Source: JAUWGC01 sp963753055
Lineage (GTDB): Bacteria; Bacteroidota; Bacteroidia; Bacteroidales; B18-G4
Direction of reading: 5' to 3'
Assembly: GCA_963753055.1 (NCBI GenBank)
Contig: CAVWAP010000002.1
Location: forward strand, 496,001 to 560,000
DNA: 64,000 bases
Shown: positions 1 through 9,079 of the stretch, piece after piece
How positions within the stretch are numbered: position 1 is the stretch's first letter
Layout of the letters: the number at the start of each line of letters is the position of its first letter
Notes under the pieces: generated by a model
Seen by the model: only the letters and a program-made list of their open reading frames with translations
Database searches by the model: none
What the model was told of the DNA's origin: nothing
Made by a program: the position numbers and the translations under genes

Positions 1-663
1 GATAAGAATCTGGGAACCATTCTCAAATCATACCTGGAAGCAAAAGGATTTCCTACGACCTTATGTGTCAATGGTCAGGAGGCCTTTGATATGTTTACAA
101 AAGAAGAATTTGATTTTTGTATTGTGGATGTTATGATGCCTGTGAAAGATGGCTTTACACTGGCCAAGGACATTAGAAATGTTGACCGTAAGATCCCGAT
201 CCTTTTTCTTACAGCCAAATCCTTACAACAGGATAAATTAAAGGGCTTTGAAGTAGGGGCAGATGATTACCTCACCAAGCCTTTTAACATGGATGAGCTG
301 TTGATGCGCATACAGGCTATTCTGCGGAGGCTGAGCGGGGCATCGCTAACCGGCGGAAAAGATAATATTTATCAGGTCGGCAGCCTTACTTTTGATTTCA
401 ACCGGCAGACACTAAAAACAGGAGAGAAAGAAGATAAATTAACATCAAAAGAAGCAGGCCTGCTTAAATTATTGGTTGAAAATGCTAATGAAGTTGTTGA
501 CAGAAGTATTGCTTTGAACCGAATCTGGAAGGATGACAGCTATTTCAATGCACGTAGCATGGATGTTTATATTACTAAACTGAGAAAATACCTGAAAAGT
601 GATCCTTCAGTGGAGCTGATTAATGTGCATGGGGTTGGATTTAAGCTGGTGATATCTGAATAA
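1..663 (+). CDS. OmpR-family response regulator, 5' truncated by window edge
   Basis: The reading frame is open from base 1, so the start codon and first acidic residues lie outside the window; the first internal Met is at 91 and is not a real start. The receiver domain shows the phospho-acceptor Asp in IVDVMMP and the conserved Lys in LTKPF. A winged-helix DNA-binding domain of the Trans_reg_C type follows (about 100 C-terminal residues, with RSMDVYITKLRKYL near the recognition helix). It is a DNA-binding regulator normally paired with a sensor histidine kinase, which would be expected upstream. The target genes cannot be told from this fragment. It is convergent with the serine hydrolase, with an 8-nt gap. 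Confidence 0.93.
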   Translation, partial: DKNLGTILKSYLEAKGFPTTLCVNGQEAFDMFTKEEFDFCIVDVMMPVKDGFTLAKDIRNVDRKIPILFLTAKSLQQDKLKGFEVGADDYLTKPFNMDELLMRIQAILRRLSGASLTGGKDNIYQVGSLTFDFNRQTLKTGEKEDKLTSKEAGLLKLLVENANEVVDRSIALNRIWKDDSYFNARSMDVYITKLRKYLKSDPSVELINVHGVGFKLVISE

Positions 664-671
664 CAACAAGT

Positions 672-1874
672 TTACTTATCAATAGCTTCAATATCTATAT
701 CAGAAGCCAGGAATTTATTGAATTCTACAGTATGTGTTGTATCCCTGAGTATTTTCCAAAGGGTGGATGAACCTGGCCCTTTGTCCTTATTGCATAAGGC
801 AATTATGGTTTTCTCATTTTTCATATCACGGATGTAATATGCCCGGAAGCCTTTCCACCAGCCGAAATGATAAACAGTGCTGTCTTCTGAAGTCTTGATC
901 CTCCAACCAAAGCCATAATCGTCTTTCCTTCTCCAGTATTTGGGACTGCCGGAAGTGAAAGCCTGCACCAGGGTAGAATCTCCAACAAGCAAATTCAGGT
1001 CCAGGGCCCTGTCAAACTTGAAAAGGTCATCTACACTTGCATATACACCTTTATCACCCATAACCCCGTTCAGATAATCGTTTCTTTGTTTGATAGGACG
1101 CCATTTGCGATACCTGTGCCCATAAACCTCAGTCGGGATATAGGCTGGTACCAGGCTATCTCCTCTCATGTTATAGATAAAGGAATCGTCCATTTCCAAT
1201 GGATCAAATATCCTTTCCTGGACAAAAACATCAAATGGAAGTCCTGATGTCCTTTCAACTACAGACGCCAACAAAGCATAATTTGTATTGCAATAATGGA
1301 ATCCATTATCTGGTTTAAAATATGGATTGGGATGATAGTCAACAAACAGCTCAACCATATCATCATTGTCCATGGGTGCTTTCTTATTGAACCATTTATC
1401 ATGTGCCAGTGACATATATCTTGATAACCCGGACCTGTGTGTCAATAATTGCCGTATGGTAACACCATGATATGGGAATTCCGGAATGTAAACCTGGATG
1501 CTATCATCAAATTGAAGTGAGCCATCTTCTTTTAATATCATGATGGCCATGGCTGTGATCATTTTAGAAACGGAAGCTAGCTGAAAAGCAGAATGGCTTG
1601 TTAAAGTATCTTTTGTATAGAAATTTCTTAATCCAAATGCATTCTTGTATATGACGTGCCCTTTTTCACCATAGATAATAGCCCCGTTAAACCAATGACC
1701 TTTGGACAACCTGGTGAAAATACTATCGATCCATTCAGCCTTTTTCGTCAGGGATGCTACTTCCGGTACAACAACCTCTCTGGTTTTATAAAATCGCGCT
1801 GCCTCCTGCCGTTTTGGCCGATTGCAGGTGATAATAATGATCAATAACAACAATATGGGTACCCTAAACCACAT
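672..1874 (-). CDS. Serine hydrolase lipoprotein (beta-lactamase / penicillin-binding-protein-like)
   Basis: 400 aa. The N-terminus is a hydrophobic signal followed by a lipobox-like IITC, so it is probably a lipoprotein anchored facing the periplasm or surface. The class C beta-lactamase fold is shown by the catalytic SxxK (SVSK, in the segment beginning ASVSKM), the second-motif Tyr-x-Asn (YCN) and a C-terminal HxG motif (HFG) in place of KTG. Family members include D-aminopeptidases, esterases and PBP4-like enzymes; true beta-lactamase activity is not implied. A -7-like CAAAAGTA (reverse strand TACTTTTG) lies at 1916-1923, about 40 nt upstream. The substrate is unknown. Confidence 0.9.
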   Translation of the reverse strand: MWFRVPILLLLIIIITCNRPKRQEAARFYKTREVVVPEVASLTKKAEWIDSIFTRLSKGHWFNGAIIYGEKGHVIYKNAFGLRNFYTKDTLTSHSAFQLASVSKMITAMAIMILKEDGSLQFDDSIQVYIPEFPYHGVTIRQLLTHRSGLSRYMSLAHDKWFNKKAPMDNDDMVELFVDYHPNPYFKPDNGFHYCNTNYALLASVVERTSGLPFDVFVQERIFDPLEMDDSFIYNMRGDSLVPAYIPTEVYGHRYRKWRPIKQRNDYLNGVMGDKGVYASVDDLFKFDRALDLNLLVGDSTLVQAFTSGSPKYWRRKDDYGFGWRIKTSEDSTVYHFGWWKGFRAYYIRDMKNEKTIIALCNKDKGPGSSTLWKILRDTTHTVEFNKFLASDIDIEAIDK

Positions 1875-1966
1875 AAGATTATAAGACTATCTAGGTTTTA
1901 ACAGAAAAATTGAACCAAAAGTATACGAAAATATTGAAGATTTTGTTGTATGCTGGAATAAATTTT

Positions 1967-2656
1967 TTATTCTAGGCCTTTTGCCATTATCCATTTCATT
2001 CCTTCTCTGCTGCTAAGTGGTGCTAAATCATGACTGTTAATGAAGTTCTTCACCCATTCAGGATCTGTTTTGGAATATTCCCGAAGAGCCCATCCAATTG
2101 CTTTCCTTATGAAGAATTCTTTTGAACCTGCCAATGAATCAATAAATTTAGTAAGCAGCTTAGTATCAGTTTCCTTTTTATATTTTAACTGATATATAAC
2201 ACAGGTTCGTTGCAACCATATATTTCCTGAGTTCATCCACCTATTGGTATACTTCTGGATTTGATTTGGATAAATCTTAAATTGCTGCCCTACCAGCCAC
2301 GCAGCAATATAATCAACTGTATCCCACCAGGATTTATTTATGATCATATGCTCATATAAATCAATTCGCTGCTGATCTGCCTTTTTCATGGTTTTTTCAA
2401 GAAGGACCATTCCGAAATATTGATAGTCTCTCTGGGGAAGATCCCATAATATTTTTATCAGTGGATTTAACTGCTCATCAGGAGGAAATCCATATGCTTC
2501 AAAGAACTCTCTGTGCAATTCTTTTCTTTTTGGATTATAAATACCATAACAAACAAATAAATTGCGCATGTATTTTTGCATACCAGCAGCCAGATCAGGA
2601 TTGGCATTGGCTTCATAAATTGTTCTGAGGGCTCTGATATAGTTTTGAATATCCAA
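1967..2656 (-). CDS. DNA alkylation repair protein, AlkD-like HEAT-repeat glycosylase
   Basis: 229 aa, the usual length of the AlkC/AlkD superfamily. It is a helical-repeat protein with the family's signature segments: an N-terminal MQKYMRNLF region, a central DYIAAWLVG segment (Trp/Asp-rich, with WWDTVD just before it), and a FFIRKAIGWALREYSK segment near the C-terminus. In this family the concave surface holds the Trp and Asp that excise N3- and N7-alkylpurines. No signal peptide, so cytoplasmic. It lies 10 nt downstream of the M1 peptidase gene on the same strand and may be co-transcribed, but a functional link is not obvious. Confidence 0.88.
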   Translation of the reverse strand: MDIQNYIRALRTIYEANANPDLAAGMQKYMRNLFVCYGIYNPKRKELHREFFEAYGFPPDEQLNPLIKILWDLPQRDYQYFGMVLLEKTMKKADQQRIDLYEHMIINKSWWDTVDYIAAWLVGQQFKIYPNQIQKYTNRWMNSGNIWLQRTCVIYQLKYKKETDTKLLTKFIDSLAGSKEFFIRKAIGWALREYSKTDPEWVKNFINSHDLAPLSSREGMKWIMAKGLE

Positions 2657-2666
2657 CGGACTGATT

Positions 2667-5024
2667 TTACCTTACAATCATTACCTTGGTGCTTGCAATC
2701 AATTTATTGCCAGCAGTTTGCAGATAGACGAGATAGGTGCCTTCAGGAACATTATCGGCACTCCAGGTGTATTTACCTTTACCGGGTTTAAGTACTGCAG
2801 CATCCAGGATCTTTCCTTGCAGGTCTACTATTAATATACTGCCATCTTCCTGAAGTTCGTAATCGATATTTACCTGACCGTGTGAAGGATTTGGGTAAAG
2901 CTTGATTGGTTTGGGGTTACCTTCCAAAATTTGCCCCTGGTCTTCAATCCCAACAGAAATATCTATGACACCCAGGGCATATTGACCTTTTTGAAGAGAA
3001 TCAACAAATATATATCCTATTGACCAGGGTCCTATCTGAGTAAAATCAAGGAGCTGCCAATCTTCAGCCGGAGATGGTCTGTATAGAATGACTACTGAGT
3101 CTGTCTGGCTTAAGATCAGTGTATTATCATAACCACTCCTGTTATATTGGAACCTGCCGGTAGCAACAAAACCATCCGGGAAGATGCCATCTATATCCCA
3201 GTAACGGTAATCTGAGATCTTCTTCACAGATATGGGTAATTGCAGACTGTCAGCTGGGGCCCAGTTGTGAGTGACCCTTACAAAAGCCGAATCAATTACT
3301 TCCTGCACCTGCAAAGTAAAAGTGGTATAATCAAAACTATAATCGTCTACCTCAGTGATGTGCATATAATCATCAGTTGTTGCATCGCACATGTTTTTCT
3401 CCAGATCAACGTAAACAGCAACTGGTTCAAAAGGAACTATCTTAACGGAATGACCATGAGCGCCGGAGAAATGAATGGTGTCTTCATAAGTGTTCCAATT
3501 CTCATCCATAAAGGTTACCGGGATAATATTGTCAACACCTATGAAATCAGTGCCTTTCCTTTTCTGCCTGACATAGACATTAACATTAAAATCCTTGGCC
3601 GCGCTTACCAGCGAGAAAGAATCGATGGAATAGTGAGGGCATCCACCGTTAAAAACATATAAATCAAAGAATCCAGTCATGTCGATTCCTGTGTGCTCAG
3701 TTATGAAATCTCTCATGTCATAGGATGAGACAGAAGTAAAGGCCAGTGAATCGAGGAAAGCGGTCATGGTTGGAAAGAAAATATCATCACCAAGATAAGT
3801 CCTCAGCGATTGCACTACTGTAGAACCCTTGTCATAAGCTGATATCCTGTAAGTGAATTCCTGTGGGATCTCATTCAGTGGGAAATAGCCTCCTTCAACG
3901 GTGTGCTGGGACAATAACACACTTGCATGCGTATTCATCATGTCATCGATAAACATTTGCCTGTTGTAAAGGATTTCTGTATAAAACATTTGTGCAAAGG
4001 TTGCCCAGCCCTCGTTGATCCACATTTCCTCCGCTTTATCGCAGGTGATCTTATCACCGAACCACATATGGAATAATTCGTGTGCGTAAAGCCATTCACC
4101 GCTGCTAGTTCCTGAAATTGAACCGTTTGGATATGCAATGTTCGTGGCATGTTCCATAGCACCGATTGCCGTACCTACATAACCGATCCTTTCCCATGCA
4201 TAGGCACCGAAATGTTGCTCGTATATTTCTGCTATATTTTTCAGTTTCCCAAATGTACCAGGTACTTTAACTGAATCAGAAGGCCTGACATAGTATGTTA
4301 TGGGTATATCACGTTCGATTCCCTGATAAGTATCCTCTATAAGAGCATATTCTCCTGTTGCAACAGATATCAGGTAAGTTGGGATTGCGAAATGCATCTT
4401 CCAGTGGAAAGTCCTGGTATTATTTGGATGGTTCGTGATACTCATAAGCTCCCCACCTCCAACAGCTGTCAGGTCACTTTCAACGGTAGCGTATACATCG
4501 TATGTTGCCCTGTCAGTAAAGTCATCAATACAGGGAAACCAGGATTTCCCAAGGTTGTGAGGAATCTCATCAATACCTACTCCCAGGTTAAATGAATAAT
4601 CACCAGAGAAATGGTATCCGCCCCAGTTTTCATGATAAGGTTGCCCATTATAGGCAATGCCAATCAATACACTGTCGCCGGTTTGCAACGCAGTGGGAAT
4701 GCTTATCCTGATCACCTCATCATCATAAGTGAAGTTGGTTGTTTCAACCTGATCTATCCAAACAGTATCTATGGTCATCCCCCTCAATTCCAAGGGGATG
4801 ATATCAATGTTATTGACCCTGGCTTTGATATTAACTTCTGTTTTTGCCGCTATGGTTTGAGCTGTTGTATTTATTTCCCACAGATGGATTTCATAATGTG
4901 CGGCATGTATGCTGTCACCTATACTCCGATACGACTGTGCGCCTGAATGGATATTTATACTGAGCAGAAAAATAATCAGGACTGTAATTGAAAGATAATA
5001 TTGTTTGCTTGCTTTCATTTTCAT
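2667..5024 (-). CDS. Secreted M1-family metallo-aminopeptidase with T9SS C-terminal sorting domain
   Basis: 785 aa. A signal peptide ends near the first AQS. The N-terminal beta domain is followed by the M1 catalytic domain: a GAMEH motif (GxMEN-type exopeptidase signature with H for N), then HELFH around residues 316-320 with the third zinc ligand Glu in NEGWATF, 18 residues on as expected. The last ~85 residues begin LYPNPSHGQ and end in a basic tail, which is the type A T9SS sorting domain, so the enzyme is predicted to cross the outer membrane and be surface-attached or released. The His in place of Asn in GxMEN could alter substrate preference. Likely role: degradation of extracellular peptides. 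Confidence 0.93.
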   Translation of the reverse strand: MKMKASKQYYLSITVLIIFLLSINIHSGAQSYRSIGDSIHAAHYEIHLWEINTTAQTIAAKTEVNIKARVNNIDIIPLELRGMTIDTVWIDQVETTNFTYDDEVIRISIPTALQTGDSVLIGIAYNGQPYHENWGGYHFSGDYSFNLGVGIDEIPHNLGKSWFPCIDDFTDRATYDVYATVESDLTAVGGGELMSITNHPNNTRTFHWKMHFAIPTYLISVATGEYALIEDTYQGIERDIPITYYVRPSDSVKVPGTFGKLKNIAEIYEQHFGAYAWERIGYVGTAIGAMEHATNIAYPNGSISGTSSGEWLYAHELFHMWFGDKITCDKAEEMWINEGWATFAQMFYTEILYNRQMFIDDMMNTHASVLLSQHTVEGGYFPLNEIPQEFTYRISAYDKGSTVVQSLRTYLGDDIFFPTMTAFLDSLAFTSVSSYDMRDFITEHTGIDMTGFFDLYVFNGGCPHYSIDSFSLVSAAKDFNVNVYVRQKRKGTDFIGVDNIIPVTFMDENWNTYEDTIHFSGAHGHSVKIVPFEPVAVYVDLEKNMCDATTDDYMHITEVDDYSFDYTTFTLQVQEVIDSAFVRVTHNWAPADSLQLPISVKKISDYRYWDIDGIFPDGFVATGRFQYNRSGYDNTLILSQTDSVVILYRPSPAEDWQLLDFTQIGPWSIGYIFVDSLQKGQYALGVIDISVGIEDQGQILEGNPKPIKLYPNPSHGQVNIDYELQEDGSILIVDLQGKILDAAVLKPGKGKYTWSADNVPEGTYLVYLQTAGNKLIASTKVMIVR

Positions 5025-5110
5025 TTGATTTGTACAGTTTAAAATTAATGATTATAAAGATATCTAAATCGAAAATATATACCAAACAATCCCCGGAGTT
5101 AATATTTTCT

Positions 5111-5138
5111 TAATTTTGATTGTTCGCTAATGAACAAT
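5111..5138 (+). promoter_or_regulatory. Promoter -7 element and overlapping 20-bp perfect inverted-repeat operator for the TolC/HlyD genes
   Basis: TAATTTTG at 5111-5118 fits the Bacteroidota -7 consensus TAnnTTTG. It is followed directly by ATTGTTC-N6-GAACAAT at 5119-5138, a perfect 7+7 inverted repeat placed where a bound repressor would block transcription start. This resembles operators of TetR-type regulators, but no such regulator gene lies in the window next to it. No clear -33 TTG was found at the usual distance. Confidence 0.5.
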
Positions 5139-5308
5139 GAACGTAATAAAATGAACACTTTTCTAATACTATATCTTTAAATCAGCTCGTTCTCCATTGA
5201 AAATCAGACATGTATAATAATGGCATATTTTATGATAAATCAATAGTACAAATTCAAAAAATATTTCTAGAGATGAGTAAATTCAGGACAATTGGCAATG
5301 TTAGCGGG

Positions 5309-6679
5309 ATGAAGGTCTATATCGTCAGTATTCTTGCAGTATTATCTTTTTCGATGAATAGCATGGGGCAATCAGTTTGGTCACTGGAAGATTGTATCGA
5401 TTATGCATTCGATAATAATATCCAGATCAAGCAGTCCGAGTTGCTTACTGAAGGGTATGATATTGATCTTTTGCAGAGCAAACTGAACATTATCCCTTCC
5501 TTAAATGCTTCGACTTCATATGGATGGTCGGAAGGTAGGACACCAAACCCACAAACCAATATTTACAATATCCAGAACAGTCGCCAGCAGTTTTATGATG
5601 TCAGCACCCAAATGACATTATTTAACGGATTGCAGCAGTATAACTCCATCAAGATGGCCAAATATGATCTTCTTGCGAGTCAATATGATGCTGACAAAAT
5701 GAAGGATGATATTTCCCTGATGATTGCAGCTGGATACTTACAGATCCTGTTCAGCATTGAGCTGGTGAAAACGGCCCAGGATCAGGTTGATATTACGGCT
5801 CAGCAGATTTCCAGAACACAAAAGCTGGTTGATGCTGGGACCCTTGCAAAAGGAGACCTGCTGGATATCCAATCCCTGGGTGCCAGGGAGGAGGTTAATC
5901 TGATAAATGCTGAGAACCAATTAAACATTGCCTACCTTGACCTGTTACAACTATTGGATTTGAGCATCAGCGACAGGTTCGATATAGAAAAGCCAGTGAT
6001 TAACATTGAGAATGCTTCACTCGAGCTGATACCTTCGGATAAAGTGTATGAGTATGCAGTGATCAACAGGCCTGAGATCAAGAGTGCTGAATACAGGCTC
6101 CAAAGCGCTAATAAAGCCCTGGCTATAGCAAAAGGTTCACGAAGCCCGGTTATATCATTGAGAGGAAGCTGGAATACTACCTGGTCTGATCAGATCAGGG
6201 AGGATTTTTTAGATCCTGAAAGCACTACGATGCCATACAAAGATCAATTATTTACAAATAACCCTAATAAAAGCTGGTCAATTTCACTAAACATCCCTAT
6301 TTTCAATGGCTTCCAGGTTTCATCTTATGTGAATAGATCTAAGCTGGCTTCCGTGAACGCTGAATATAATCTGGAACTCACCCAGAACCAGATCAGGAAA
6401 ATTGTTGAGACTTCCTATACTGATGCCATCGCTGCATATAAGACCTACCAGGCCAATGAGAAGTCGCTTGAGTCCTTCAGTGAATCATTTAAGTACATGG
6501 AACAGAAATTTAATGTTGGCTTAGTCAATTCACTGGATTATAATGTGGCTAAACAGCAGCTTACCAAGGCTGAATCAGATCTGATATCTGCTAAATATGA
6601 TTTCGTTTTTAAGACCAAGGTTCTCGACTTTTATATGGGAAAAACAATTACACTGGATGAATTTGATGTCCAGAACTAA
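5309..6679 (+). CDS. TolC-family outer-membrane efflux protein
   Basis: About 456 aa from the Met at 5309, which starts a good signal peptide (MKVYIVSILAVLSFSMNSMG-Q). The frame opens earlier at 5210 and has another Met at 5273, but those starts put a polar stretch before the signal. Two related OEP halves are visible: each has a long helix and a strand (the WSLEDCIDYAFDNNIQI opening is typical, and the second half begins near SLELIPSDKVYEYAV). TolC proteins form trimeric outer-membrane channels for tripartite exporters. The HlyD adaptor follows after 57 nt in the same direction, so the pair is probably one operon. Confidence 0.93.
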   Translation: MKVYIVSILAVLSFSMNSMGQSVWSLEDCIDYAFDNNIQIKQSELLTEGYDIDLLQSKLNIIPSLNASTSYGWSEGRTPNPQTNIYNIQNSRQQFYDVSTQMTLFNGLQQYNSIKMAKYDLLASQYDADKMKDDISLMIAAGYLQILFSIELVKTAQDQVDITAQQISRTQKLVDAGTLAKGDLLDIQSLGAREEVNLINAENQLNIAYLDLLQLLDLSISDRFDIEKPVINIENASLELIPSDKVYEYAVINRPEIKSAEYRLQSANKALAIAKGSRSPVISLRGSWNTTWSDQIREDFLDPESTTMPYKDQLFTNNPNKSWSISLNIPIFNGFQVSSYVNRSKLASVNAEYNLELTQNQIRKIVETSYTDAIAAYKTYQANEKSLESFSESFKYMEQKFNVGLVNSLDYNVAKQQLTKAESDLISAKYDFVFKTKVLDFYMGKTITLDEFDVQN

Positions 6680-6736
6680 ATAATATTTAAATTTACCAGA
6701 TATTTTCCAGGGTAACCCTTAAAGTTTAAGCTTAGC

Positions 6737-8092
6737 ATGAAAAAAATGTCAAAAAGGAAAAAGTGGTTATTTCTTGGTGGTGGTGCGGTTGTGATCATCC
6801 TCATCATCCTTGCAGTAACCAAGAATAATGGCAACCAAGGTATAAGAGTAACTACTGAGATCGTTTCCACAAGGACCATTACCGAAACCGTTGCAGCCAA
6901 TGGGAAGATCCAACCTGCCCTTGATGTGATGATAAGTCCCTATATCTCTGGTGAGGTGGTCGAACTATATGTCAAAGAAGGTGATGAGGTTGAGACAGGC
7001 GACCTCCTGGCTAAGATTGATCCTGAGATCTATATCTCCAGTTATGAACGAATGGAGGCCAACCTCAGTTCACAGAAAGCCAACCTGGCCAATTCCAGGG
7101 CAAGGCTCTCTCAGGCTGAAGCACAGTTTGTCAATGCTGAGCTTTCTTATAACAGGAATAAGAAGCTCTGGGAACAAAAGGTGATTTCAGATGCAGACTT
7201 CGATGCTGCTAAGGCGAGCTACCAAGTGGCCAAAGCCGAAGTAGATGCTGCCAAACAAAGCGTTTCCAGCAGTGAATTTGCTGTTAAAAGCTCAGAAGCA
7301 TCTCTCAAGGAGGCCAGAGAAAATCTGGTAAGGACAACTATAAAAGCTCCTCTTAAAGGGAAAATATCACGCTTGGGTGTGGAAGTTGGGGAACGCGTTA
7401 CGGGTGCATCACAATTCTCGGCCGGAACGGAGATAATGCGCATAGCCAATCTTAACGATATGGAGGCAAATGTTGAGGTTAATGAGAACGATATTGTCAG
7501 GGTATCTTTGGGTGATACGTGTGAAATAGAAGTGGATGCCTACCTGGATAAAATATTCATGGGAGTGGTTACAGAAATTGCCACATCAGCAAATGTTACT
7601 GGTGTTAGCGCCGACCAGGTAACCAATTTTGACATTAAGATAAGGATCCTGCCAGAATCTTATGCAGACCTGATCCCGGAAGATAACCCTAGATATGCTC
7701 CCTTACGTCCGGGAATGTCGGCTACAGTGGAGATTCAAACAGAAACCAACCGCAACATGATCACAGTCCCACTTCAGGCTGTAACTACCCGTTCTTCTGA
7801 CACTACGGAATCAAAGAGGCCTGAAGGCCTTGGTGAACAACCTTCAGGGGAAACTGATAGTGATAAGAAAGAGGAAATGAAGGAAGTGGTATTCATCTAT
7901 GATAACGGCATTGCCCGGATGAGAAATGTTACAACAGGAATCCAGGATGTCAATCATATCGTGATCACAGAAGGTGTCGAAGACGGCGATGAAATCATCT
8001 CTGGTCCATACAGGGCTGTATCCAAGACCCTCAAAGAAGGAGATGAAGTGAAGAAAGTGGACAAGAAAGAGCTGTACTCCTCAAACCAATAA
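6737..8092 (+). CDS. HlyD/MacA-type periplasmic adaptor protein of an efflux system
   Basis: 451 aa. One N-terminal membrane helix (residues ~12-30), then a lipoyl-like half (PYISGEVVELYVKEGDEVETGDLLAKID), a long coiled coil rich in Ala/Gln/Glu (residues ~85-195), the second lipoyl half (IKAPLKGKISRLGVEVGERV) and a beta-barrel/membrane-proximal region. A charged Gly/Pro-containing linker sits around residues 355-375. MacA-like adaptors link an inner-membrane ABC transporter to TolC. The MacB-type ATPase/permease that usually follows is absent; tsaB comes next and its frame overlaps the stop codon by 1 nt. Confidence 0.93.
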   Translation: MKKMSKRKKWLFLGGGAVVIILIILAVTKNNGNQGIRVTTEIVSTRTITETVAANGKIQPALDVMISPYISGEVVELYVKEGDEVETGDLLAKIDPEIYISSYERMEANLSSQKANLANSRARLSQAEAQFVNAELSYNRNKKLWEQKVISDADFDAAKASYQVAKAEVDAAKQSVSSSEFAVKSSEASLKEARENLVRTTIKAPLKGKISRLGVEVGERVTGASQFSAGTEIMRIANLNDMEANVEVNENDIVRVSLGDTCEIEVDAYLDKIFMGVVTEIATSANVTGVSADQVTNFDIKIRILPESYADLIPEDNPRYAPLRPGMSATVEIQTETNRNMITVPLQAVTTRSSDTTESKRPEGLGEQPSGETDSDKKEEMKEVVFIYDNGIARMRNVTTGIQDVNHIVITEGVEDGDEIISGPYRAVSKTLKEGDEVKKVDKKELYSSNQ

Positions 8093-8106
8093 TGCACAGT
8101 GCAGCT

Positions 8107-8820
8107 ATGGCTGTATTACTTCTCATAGAAACCGCTACGCCGGTATGTTCAGTTGCTATAACAAAAGATAAGCAGTTGCTTGCCCTGAGAGAAAGTCAGG
8201 AAAAGAATATTCATTCTTCCCAGGTTACCATTTTCATCCAGGAAGCCATTAAAGAAATAGGTATGTCGATGGATCAGCTTGATGCAATAGCGATCAGCAA
8301 GGGGCCCGGTTCATATACAGGCTTGCGTATAGGTACATCAACAGCCAAAGGACTTTGCTATGCACTGGATAAACCATTGATAGCGGTTCCCACACTGAAG
8401 GCTATGGCCAATGGAGGCAAAGATCACCTGCAAGAAATACAGGGCAAATGCGATACCAGTGTTTTACTGTGCCCGATGATAGATGCCAGAAGGATGGAAG
8501 TCTATACTGCCATATATGATACTTCTTTAAGAGAGATCTCAGGCACCTCCGCCGAGATCATAACAGAAAAGTCCTTCGAAACATTTTTTAAGGACAACTG
8601 CTTGCTGTTTTTTGGTAATGGAGCTGATAAGTGTATTGAGCTTTTCAAAGACCAGGAAAAGGCTGTTTTTATCAATGATTTCCTGGTTTCATCAAAACAT
8701 ATGATGACATTGGCTGAGCAGGCCTTTCACAATAATGAATTTGAAGACCTGGCTTATTTTGAGCCGTATTACCTGAAAGATTTTATTGCCGGCAAGCCAA
8801 AAGTCAAAGGATTGGAATAA
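8107..8820 (+). CDS. tsaB: tRNA threonylcarbamoyladenosine (t6A37) biosynthesis protein TsaB
   Basis: 237 aa from the Met at 8107; the family normally begins at LLIETAT, so this start is preferred over the Met at 8092. The ASKHA-fold signatures are clear: LLIETATPVCSVAI (phosphate 1-like) and ISKGPGSYTGLRIGTSTAKGL, the TsaB hallmark. TsaB is the scaffold partner of TsaD and TsaE in adding threonylcarbamoyl to A37 of ANN-decoding tRNAs in the cytoplasm. The frame follows the HlyD gene so closely that transcriptional coupling is likely, though the functions are unrelated. Confidence 0.95.
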   Translation: MAVLLLIETATPVCSVAITKDKQLLALRESQEKNIHSSQVTIFIQEAIKEIGMSMDQLDAIAISKGPGSYTGLRIGTSTAKGLCYALDKPLIAVPTLKAMANGGKDHLQEIQGKCDTSVLLCPMIDARRMEVYTAIYDTSLREISGTSAEIITEKSFETFFKDNCLLFFGNGADKCIELFKDQEKAVFINDFLVSSKHMMTLAEQAFHNNEFEDLAYFEPYYLKDFIAGKPKVKGLE

Positions 8821-8837
8821 TAATATTGGATGATACC

Positions 8838-8993
8838 ATGACAAAAGAAAAAAAATTCGCCTGTGAAACCTGTGGAATGAGAAAGAGAGCAGAAGCAAAA
8901 CCTGATTCATTCTGGTCACGACTGTGGCGCTGGCATACTACATGGTGCCCGGGATGGAAACAATACCAGAAGCATTTGCAGGAACAAGCCTAA
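8838..8993 (+). CDS. 51-aa CxxC miniprotein, function unknown
   Basis: A short ORF 17 nt after tsaB on the same strand, read directly from the sequence: ATG at 8838, TAA at 8991-8993. It has CETCG near the N-terminus, and a Trp-rich core with RLWRWHTTWCPGW, giving a CxxC plus His and Cys arrangement that could bind one zinc ion. The composition (basic, four Trp within about 15 residues) is not random-looking, and the length ends cleanly before a repeat array. I do not recognise a named family with certainty. It has no signal peptide, so it is probably cytoplasmic. Ribosome or nucleic-acid binding is possible but unproven. Confidence 0.6.
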   Translation: MTKEKKFACETCGMRKRAEAKPDSFWSRLWRWHTTWCPGWKQYQKHLQEQA

Positions 8994-8998
8994 TCCAC

Positions 8999-9077
8999 GT
9001 TCCATGTAATATGTTCCATGTTCAAAGTTCCAGACAAATAAAAATGGTACATGGCACATGGCACATTGAACATGGTA
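8999..9077. repeat. Heptameric word-repeat array, imperfect palindrome
   Basis: Left arm: five 7-bp words of the GTTCCAT type at 8999-9033. Right arm: CATGGCA, CATGGCA, CATTGAA, CATGGTA at 9050-9077. The arms are roughly complementary (CATGTTC against GAACATG), so the array can fold into a hairpin about 79 nt long. It fills the space between the miniprotein and the convergent CDF gene and could act as a terminator. The word CATTGAACATG resembles the core of the repeats around the four-helix-bundle genes at 53.8 kb. Confidence 0.75.
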
Positions 9078-9079
9078 AA

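Noticed and set aside
4611..4946. Antisense ORF of 111 aa in the M1 peptidase
   Set aside because: It is a shadow of a clear minus-strand gene with no recognisable domain.
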